From the NCBI GenBank assembly GCA_019118465.1, contig DWYX01000002.1, forward strand, positions 1 through 39,951: a stretch of DNA of 39,951 bases. The letters run 5' to 3'. Positions 34,894 to 39,951 of this stretch are shown one piece after another. The position numbers were made by a program, and so were the translations under genes. The notes under the pieces were generated by a model. The model saw only the letters and a program-made list of their open reading frames with translations, was not told where the DNA came from and did not search any database. The stretch comes from Candidatus Limosilactobacillus faecipullorum. GTDB lineage: Bacteria; Bacillota; Bacilli; Lactobacillales; Lactobacillaceae. Each line of letters starts with the position of its first letter. Within the stretch, counting starts at the first letter, position 1.

Positions 34894-35568
34894 ATGACTG
34901 AAAAAGTAAAACAAAAGCAAACTGAACAGCTCGTCCACCGCTTGGTAGAAGCGATCGACGAAGCGCCAGATAAGTTTAATAATTACTACGATTTAGGCTC
35001 TTTACTAACTCGACTCCAAGATTATGAACAAGCTGAAGAACTATTTATGAAGGCCTTAGGGCTTTTTGAGCCCAAGGGAGATCAAAAAGCCATCAACTTA
35101 TTAAAATACGGGCTTGGAAATCTCTATTACTCAGTTGGTCAAGTTGATAAGGCAATTACTTATTACAACCAAATTGAGGATGCCAAGTTAAAGGGTGACT
35201 CATACTTGATGTTGGCGCAAAGCTACATGAAAAAGAAGCAATACAAGCAAGCCGTTGCTTACGGATTAACAGCCTTAGATCTACGGCCAGATGATCCTGA
35301 GATTGCTCAAGTTTTAGGTGATTCATGCTTAGCTTTAGGCGAATTTAAGTCAGCTAAGGATTACTATGATCGAATTCTTAAACGTCATCCCGGGAGAGCT
35401 GATACTCAATTTAATCGGGGCTTAGTTGCAATGGCGTTAGGTGAACCACATGAATCATTCCTAACTCAAGCTAAGCAATTAGACTTGGATTATTATGAAA
35501 AGAGCGAGAAACGGATTGCGGATATTGAGCATACGCTCCAAGAGCTAGATGGTCATGCCAAAAAGTAA
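34894..35568 (+). CDS. Tetratricopeptide repeat protein
   Basis: The 224-residue, all-helical, soluble protein is made of about five TPR units, visible as 'NYYDLGSLLTRLQDYEQAEELFMKA', 'GLGNLYYSVGQVDKAITYYNQ', 'LMLAQSYMKKKQYKQAVAYGLTAL' and 'LGDSCLALGEFKSAKDYYDRIL'. TPR folds bind partner proteins; the partner is unknown. Its place just before recD2 matches yrrB-yrrC in B. subtilis. It begins after AGAGGTG and its 3' end overlaps the next gene by 20 bases, indicating coupling with the RecD2-like domain gene. Confidence 0.9.
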   Translation: MTEKVKQKQTEQLVHRLVEAIDEAPDKFNNYYDLGSLLTRLQDYEQAEELFMKALGLFEPKGDQKAINLLKYGLGNLYYSVGQVDKAITYYNQIEDAKLKGDSYLMLAQSYMKKKQYKQAVAYGLTALDLRPDDPEIAQVLGDSCLALGEFKSAKDYYDRILKRHPGRADTQFNRGLVAMALGEPHESFLTQAKQLDLDYYEKSEKRIADIEHTLQELDGHAKK

Positions 35569-35812
35569 ATTAGTTAATGAAGGGTCATTGACGGGGGTAG
35601 TGCAAGCCATTACCTTTGCCGATGGCTTCTTTCGTATTCTGGTTGTTAGAGTTGTGCGGAGTAGTTTTACTTGGTCATTACCTGAAATTACGGTTAGCGG
35701 ACCAATTGGTGAGGTACTAGAAGGTGAGTTATATCAATTTACCGGGCATCTTGTGATAAAACCACGCTTTGGTCAGCAGTTTGCAGCACGGCGAGCTAAA
35801 AAAATAGGTTAG
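35549..35812 (+). CDS. Stand-alone homologue of the RecD2 N-terminal OB-like domain
   Basis: The 87-residue protein aligns without gaps to the first domain of the RecD2 encoded directly downstream: residues 13-79 match RecD2 residues 23-89 at about 29 of 67 positions by my hand count. Shared landmarks are 'GFFRI/GLFRI', 'F-x-W', 'EITV-x-G', 'GE-x2-EG', 'Y-x-F-x-G' and 'FG-x-QFA/YG-x-QFA'. It has no helicase motifs. It looks like a tandem duplication of the recD2 5' end kept as its own gene. It begins inside the TPR gene (ATG 35549 or 35555) and stops 9 bases before recD2, so all three are coupled. It could bind single-stranded DNA or RecD2 itself. Confidence 0.8.
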   Translation: MVMPKSKLVNEGSLTGVVQAITFADGFFRILVVRVVRSSFTWSLPEITVSGPIGEVLEGELYQFTGHLVIKPRFGQQFAARRAKKIG

Positions 35813-35821
35813 GGAGGACAA

Positions 35822-38410
35822 ATGGCAAATCAAGGTAACTTTGGTCCCGTTGAGCACAGTGATAAGGTAACTACCACCGGGCCAACTTCCTTTATTGGGA
35901 AGGTAAAGGTGGTAATTTTTGAACGGGGGCTTTTTCGGATTGCAGCAATTAGTGTTGAAGAGAAAAATTTTGAGTGGGATCAAGGAGAAATTACCGTTAA
36001 GGGCCAACTTGGCGAAATTATCGAAGGTGATCGTTATGAATTCGAAGGCCGGGTTGTCGAAGATAAACGCTATGGTTTGCAATTTGCTTGTTCCGGGGTC
36101 CATGTCGTTCTCCCCCAAAACGCCCCGCAACTAGCAACCTTTGTGAAATACCATGGGGTTAAATTACATGCGCCCAAGAAGTCCAGCCAAGCCGTCTTTA
36201 AGGCGTTAGGAACGACTGCAATGAAACAAGTGACTGATGATCCGACCGTTCTTAAGCAGGTTGCCGGTTTTGGTATTGGTGACCAAGAGCGGCTAATTGA
36301 TTTCTTTACGACCCATGATTTTGGAAATACGACTGGTAAGATTATTGAGCAGCTGAAGCAGTATGGCTTATCCGAACGGCTAGTTAACCTAGTTTTTGAC
36401 CATTTTGGGATTCAAACCTTAACCAAAATTACCACTAACCCGTACGTTTTAACTGATCTTGAAGATTACGAGCTATCTTTCCATCGGGTCGATGAACTTG
36501 CTCACCAATTTTTTAGAATGACAAATGATGATCCTCGTCGCCTACAAGCAGCTATCTTAGTGGCGAGCCGAAATTTAACTAACCAAAGTGGTGATAGTTG
36601 GGTTCCTAAAAACCAGCTCTTAAATGCGGCTTATCGGTTACTTAAAGGTGGTCAGTCAGAGCTTTTGGAGCAGGAATTTACGAATCTTGTTGCCGATGAG
36701 CGCTTGGTAGTTGAGGGAGAACAAGTTTACCCAGCGGCTTTATCCCAAGCCGAATGGCAAATTGCGGATTGTTTACGGACACTTCTAGTGGATTCAAAAG
36801 TTAAAATTCCAAGTGACAAACGGCTGAAGACAAAGCTAGCTGCAGTTGAAGCAGAGCAAGACTTTGATTATGACGAGGTCCAACGAAAAGCGATTTCCAT
36901 GGCGCTTAAGCAACCGCTTCTCTTGTTAACGGGGGGACCTGGTACCGGGAAAACAACGATTGTTAAGGGAATTGTGAATACCTTTTTAAAACTCGACCCT
37001 TCTGCTTCACCAAGTGATGTACTTTTAGTTGCGCCGACTGGGCGGGCAGCTAAGCAAATTAGTGCGGTGACCGGGATTGAAGCTTCGACGATCCACCGGC
37101 TCTTAGGGTTAACGGCGGATATTACCGATGATGACTTAGTAAATGCTAATTTTGAAGAATTAGATGGTAAGTTGTTAATCGTTGATGAAATGTCAATGAC
37201 GAGCTTGACCTTGTTTGCGGCATTAATTAGTGCTGTTGGTCCGGCGACACGGGTGGTCTTGGTCGGGGACTTTGACCAATTGCCATCAGTTGGACCTGGG
37301 CAAGTCTTCCGGGACCTTTTGGCAGTTGAAACTCTCCCACAAATCCGTTTAACCCATATTCATCGGCAAGCGGCGGATTCGTCAATCATTCCCTTAGCCC
37401 AAAAGATCAATGCTGGGGAGGTAACTCCAAGTTTATTTGCGCCAGGTGATCCGGGAAAATATGCTCATCGGCGCTTTTTCCCGGCTAATTTGGCGGCTGT
37501 TCCGGAAATGATTACTCAAGCCATGAAGCTTTATCATGAACGCCATGGTCTGTCTTTTATGGATATCCAATTGTTAGCACCAATTCATGCTGGCCTTGCT
37601 GGAACCCAGTACCTAAATACCTACTTGCAAAAAGCGTTAAACCCACCAGAAGCCTCAAAACCGGAAGTAGAATTAAATCCCAACCGGATTTTTCGGGTCG
37701 GCGATAAGGTGATGCAGACCGTAAATGACCCAGATAAAAATGTCTTTAATGGCGACCTGGGGTTAATTACTTCGATTGAAGGAGTGCGGGCTAAAAATAC
37801 AAGTGCGGACACCAAAATTAATCTTAAATTAGTAGTTGATTTTGATGGAACCGAAGTTGAATATACCCGCCCCCAAGACGCCGGGGCGTTACAACTGGCA
37901 TATTGTATGACGATCCATAAGGCCCAGGGAAGTCAGGCACCAGTCGTGATTTTGCCGATGGTGATGGATTATTTTCCCAACAGTCTGACAGCGCCGACGA
38001 TTATGCGACGGAACTTACTGTATACCGCTGTGACTCGGGCGGCTCAAGCCTTAATGATGATTGGTGATCCCCGGTCTTTCGTGCGTTGTGCTGAGACGGC
38101 AACTAATTATCGCCACACCACCCTTAGCCAACGGATTGAAGATTTGTTGGCCGGTGAAAAGAAAACACCGGCTGAACCACAAGCAAAGTCGGCTGAAAAA
38201 AAGGTGATTAAGGATGAAGAACCCCCGTCTCCGTCTGCTGATCCCAACTTAACGACCGGGGATGATGTACTGCCCTTTGATAAGCAAGCAACTAGCGTTC
38301 CTATATCAGATAAGAAACCTTTACCAACAGAATTAACACCTGCAATGGTGCTGGAAAATCAGGTTGATCCAATGATTGGCATGGATGGGGTTACCCCCGC
38401 TGATTGTTAA
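35822..38410 (+). CDS. recD2: RecD2 5'-3' DNA helicase
   Basis: RecD2 (YrrC) is an SF1B helicase that acts without RecBC in replication-fork and mismatch repair. The 862-residue protein has an N-terminal OB-like domain (about 20-95), a helix-hairpin-helix region (about 120-300), then the motor with Walker A 'GGPGTGKT' at 371-378, 'LLIVDEMSM', 'LVGDFDQLPSVGPGQVF' and the late motif 'CMTIHKAQGSQ...YTAVTRA'. A long disordered tail (about 775-862) follows, holding 'DDVLPF' at 814-819 and a final 'VDPMIGMDGVTPADC'. GGGAGG precedes the ATG. It ends the TPR operon. Confidence 0.95.
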   Translation: MANQGNFGPVEHSDKVTTTGPTSFIGKVKVVIFERGLFRIAAISVEEKNFEWDQGEITVKGQLGEIIEGDRYEFEGRVVEDKRYGLQFACSGVHVVLPQNAPQLATFVKYHGVKLHAPKKSSQAVFKALGTTAMKQVTDDPTVLKQVAGFGIGDQERLIDFFTTHDFGNTTGKIIEQLKQYGLSERLVNLVFDHFGIQTLTKITTNPYVLTDLEDYELSFHRVDELAHQFFRMTNDDPRRLQAAILVASRNLTNQSGDSWVPKNQLLNAAYRLLKGGQSELLEQEFTNLVADERLVVEGEQVYPAALSQAEWQIADCLRTLLVDSKVKIPSDKRLKTKLAAVEAEQDFDYDEVQRKAISMALKQPLLLLTGGPGTGKTTIVKGIVNTFLKLDPSASPSDVLLVAPTGRAAKQISAVTGIEASTIHRLLGLTADITDDDLVNANFEELDGKLLIVDEMSMTSLTLFAALISAVGPATRVVLVGDFDQLPSVGPGQVFRDLLAVETLPQIRLTHIHRQAADSSIIPLAQKINAGEVTPSLFAPGDPGKYAHRRFFPANLAAVPEMITQAMKLYHERHGLSFMDIQLLAPIHAGLAGTQYLNTYLQKALNPPEASKPEVELNPNRIFRVGDKVMQTVNDPDKNVFNGDLGLITSIEGVRAKNTSADTKINLKLVVDFDGTEVEYTRPQDAGALQLAYCMTIHKAQGSQAPVVILPMVMDYFPNSLTAPTIMRRNLLYTAVTRAAQALMMIGDPRSFVRCAETATNYRHTTLSQRIEDLLAGEKKTPAEPQAKSAEKKVIKDEEPPSPSADPNLTTGDDVLPFDKQATSVPISDKKPLPTELTPAMVLENQVDPMIGMDGVTPADC

Positions 38411-38444
38411 GCGTCTATCAATTTTGATCTTGGCTAGATTCTGC

Positions 38445-38473
38445 TTGCAATTCTGGTCTGAACTTGTGATAAT
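38445..38473 (+). promoter_or_regulatory. prs promoter
   Basis: TTGCAA (38445-38450), exactly 17 bases, then GATAAT (38468-38473) with TG one base before it, an extended -10. No hairpin separates it from recD2, so some readthrough is possible. Confidence 0.65.
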
Positions 38474-38515
38474 TAGCTTGAATTGGTGTTTCAATTAACT
38501 CAGAAGGATGGAAAA

Positions 38516-39517
38516 ATGACTGAAATGAAGAATGCGGAACAAGTCCGTTTATTTGCTTTGAATTCAAATCGGCCCCTTGCTGAAAAAGTGGCTGACTTAT
38601 TGGGGATGCCGCTCAGTGATTGTACGGTGAGTCACTTTGCGGATGGTGAAATCGCGGTTACGATTGACGAAAGTGTCCGGGGTTGTGAAGTCTACGTTAT
38701 TCAAGCTGTTTCAGACCCAGTAAACACAAACTTGATGGAATTACTCATCATGGTGGATGCCTTACGCCGGGCGAGCGCCAAGCAAGTTAATGTGGTCATG
38801 CCATACTATGGGTATGCGCGGCAAGACCGGAAGGCGCGTTCGCGGGAACCAATTACAGCCAAATTAGTGGCGAACCTGTTGGAAATGGATCAAATCAATC
38901 GCCTTATTACGATTGATTTACATGCGCCTCAGGTTCAAGGCTTTTTCGACATTCCGGTCGATCATTTGATGGCGGCGCCAACGTTGATCCAATACTTTAT
39001 TGATCATCAACTAACGGATGATATTGTGGTCGTTGCGCCTGATCACGCTGGGGTAAACGTGGTGCGGCGCTTTGCCGAATTAATTGGTGGGGCCCCGATT
39101 GCAATTGTTGACAAGCGAACGGAAGCCCACCGTGGCCTTGAAGAAGATGAGCACATGCCAGATTTGATTATTGGGGATGTTAAGGGAAAGACGGCAATTG
39201 TGGTTGATGATATTGTCGACACTGGTAACCGAATGACGTCTTCCGCTGAATTATTAAAGAAATTTGGCGCTAAAGATGTTTATGGGGTTGCCACCCATGC
39301 AGTTCTCTCTGGGAATGCAGTTCAAGCGTTACAAGCTTGTGATGAATTAAAGCAAGTAATTGTGACGAATACAATTTCCGTACCGGAAGACAAGCGGATT
39401 GCTAAGTTAGTTTGCTTGTCAGTGGCACCTTTGATTAAGGAGGCCTTAGTACGGATTCATAATCACGAATCCATTCATAGCTTGTATAAGCTTCGTGATC
39501 ATCAAAATGATCAATAG
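38516..39517 (+). CDS. prs: Ribose-phosphate pyrophosphokinase
   Basis: The enzyme makes PRPP from ribose 5-phosphate and ATP for nucleotide, histidine and NAD synthesis. The 333-residue protein contains 'SHFADGEIAVTIDESVRG', the ATP site 'MPYYGYARQDRKARSREPITAKLVA', the metal site 'IDLHAPQVQGFFDIPVDHL' and the PRPP loop 'VVDDIVDTGNRM'. ATG 38516 lies five bases after AGGATGG; the frame extends back to 38483 without a site. Lactobacilli often have two prs genes, and which one this is cannot be told. It has its own promoter and a strong terminator. Confidence 0.96.
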   Translation: MTEMKNAEQVRLFALNSNRPLAEKVADLLGMPLSDCTVSHFADGEIAVTIDESVRGCEVYVIQAVSDPVNTNLMELLIMVDALRRASAKQVNVVMPYYGYARQDRKARSREPITAKLVANLLEMDQINRLITIDLHAPQVQGFFDIPVDHLMAAPTLIQYFIDHQLTDDIVVVAPDHAGVNVVRRFAELIGGAPIAIVDKRTEAHRGLEEDEHMPDLIIGDVKGKTAIVVDDIVDTGNRMTSSAELLKKFGAKDVYGVATHAVLSGNAVQALQACDELKQVIVTNTISVPEDKRIAKLVCLSVAPLIKEALVRIHNHESIHSLYKLRDHQNDQ

Positions 39518-39558
39518 GAAAAATTGATAAAGTTAGTGGGATTTAAGCTAAATATACT

Positions 39559-39598
39559 AAAGGCTAGGGAGAAATCGAATTTTCTTCCTAGCCTTTTT
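39559..39598. terminator. Intrinsic terminator after prs
   Basis: AAAGGCTAGG (39559-39568) pairs with CCTAGCCTTT (39587-39596), with additional AGAA/TTCT pairs inside and T5 at the end. It can work on both strands. Confidence 0.9.
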
Positions 39599-39773
39599 AA
39601 TAATTGTTAAAATTGTTTATAAAAATAATTAGCATGATATCATTAACTACAAGCCCCGCTAAATAATTATAAGTATATAAAAGTTGCTTACATAATGATA
39701 TTTAAAACGTTTCATAAAGTTAATTATTGATAAAATATATCATAAACATTCGCGAAAAAATGTGAATATTTTG
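39599..39773. other. AT-rich gene-free stretch
   Basis: No open frame with a ribosome binding site is seen on either strand. There are short inverted repeats such as ACATT/AATGT at 39746-39762 but no clear operator. It separates the prs unit from whatever lies to the right of the window and may contain control sites for the promoter at 39774. Confidence 0.5.
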
Positions 39774-39803
39774 TTGACGAAACACATCGGGGGGGGATAG
39801 AAT
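39774..39803 (+). promoter_or_regulatory. Strong promoter with G8 tract in its spacer
   Basis: TTGACG (39774-39779) and TAGAAT (39798-39803) are separated by 18 bases that include eight consecutive G (39789-39796). TGTT...AACA flank the -35. Transcription would start near 39810 and run rightwards into the inverted repeats. A gain or loss of one G would change the spacer to 19 or 17. Confidence 0.65.
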
Positions 39804-39859
39804 TTTCACTGAAAAACAATAACTACGCGATTTGCTAGTTCGTAACATTTAACAAAAAA

Positions 39860-39929
39860 AGCCTAACAAGGTTAGACTCAAAGTAGACTAAAAAAGGAGT
39901 CTTTGCCTTGTTAAGCTACTTTAAGTCTA
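39860..39929 (-). other. Overlapping inverted repeats with a minus-strand terminator
   Basis: Pair B: AGCCTAACAAGG (39860-39871) with CCTTGTTAAGCT (39906-39917), with inner AGACTC/GAGTCT. Pair A: TAGACTCAAAGTAG (39873-39886) with CTACTTTAAGTCTA (39916-39929). A and B interleave, so they exclude each other or form a pseudoknot. The single mismatch in each pair is C-A on the plus strand but a G-U wobble on the minus strand, and on the minus strand pair B is followed by U7, an intrinsic terminator for leftward transcription. Confidence 0.6.
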
Positions 39930-39951
39930 GTTATGATCGCCATGATTTTCA
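39908..39951 (+). CDS. Possible start of a gene cut by the right edge (TTG start)
   Basis: AAAAAGGAG (ending 39899) lies eight bases before TTG 39908, which opens a frame 'MLSYFKSSYDRHDF' to the edge of the window. The strong ribosome binding site and the upstream promoter make this the better of two readings. Both the ribosome binding site and the start codon would be buried in the hairpin at 39860-39917, as in insertion sequences that block expression from outside transcripts. I recognise no family from 14 residues. The alternative is the 3' end of a minus-strand gene (stop at 39927-39929, last residues ENHGDHN) ending at the terminator described above. Confidence 0.35.
   Translation, partial: MLSYFKSSYDRHDF

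Noticed and set aside
39707-39720. cre-like AACGTTTCAT sequence in the right intergenic region.
   Set aside because: The two halves are one base too close for a CcpA site and several consensus positions fail.

Overview
The window reads as a chromosomal core region of a low-GC Gram-positive lactic acid bacterium of the family Lactobacillaceae. The signs are the Spx/MecA/CoiA/SpxH/RelQ/NadK block, a Gram-positive division and cell wall (dcw) cluster without murC, murE or murF, an ileS T-box leader, several lactobacillus-type families (DUF1831, DUF3397, DUF4044) and intrinsic terminators after most operons. Limosilactobacillus or a close relative would fit, but the species cannot be fixed from the sequence alone. 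No prophage, CRISPR array, rRNA or complete insertion sequence is visible.

Layout. (1) 1-180: 3' part of an initiator tRNA-Met gene, tRNA-Asp and a terminator. (2) 182-6526: a small uncharacterised protein, then a stress/competence block matching the B. subtilis spx-mecA-coiA-yjbH-yjbM-nadK-yjbO order: Spx regulator, MecA adaptor, CoiA, the Spx-degradation adaptor SpxH, then the relQ-nadK-rluD operon. (3) 6527-6886: a gene-free stretch with two consecutive branched RNA-like folds. (4) 6887-11930: 6-phosphogluconolactonase (minus), RlmA rRNA methyltransferase, a structured leader ending in a terminator, TrmL tRNA methyltransferase and the FtsK/SpoIIIE translocase. (5) 12024-29413: a tiny DUF4044 membrane protein (minus), DUF3397, and the dcw cluster in two transcriptional blocks, mraZ-rsmH-ftsL-ftsI-mraY-murD-murG-divIB and, after a terminator and new promoter, ftsA-ftsZ-sepF-ylmG-ylmH-divIVA, followed by T-box-controlled ileS. 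(6) 29545-34046: a cold-shock-domain protein overlapping nudF, a small tail-anchored protein, mtnN, and the tRNA-thiolation genes iscS, DUF1831 and mnmA. (7) 34225-39517: a histidine phosphatase, a TPR protein, a stand-alone copy of the RecD2 N-terminal domain, recD2 and prs. (8) 39518-39951: terminator, AT-rich gene-free DNA, a strong promoter with a G8 tract in its spacer, and overlapping inverted repeats beside gene fragments cut by the window edge.

The genes support envelope synthesis and division (dcw), proteolytic control of stress and competence regulators (Spx, MecA, SpxH), (p)ppGpp and NADP supply (RelQ, NadK), translation (tRNAs, IleS, MnmA/IscS, TrmL, RlmA, RluD), and DNA handling (FtsK, RecD2, CoiA). 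The most unusual items are the branched RNA folds at 6550-6823, the duplicated RecD2 N-terminal domain, the terminator-bearing leader of trmL, and the right-edge locus with a G8 promoter and mutually exclusive repeats, which resembles a convergent-RNA (type I toxin-antitoxin-like) or translation-sequestered arrangement.
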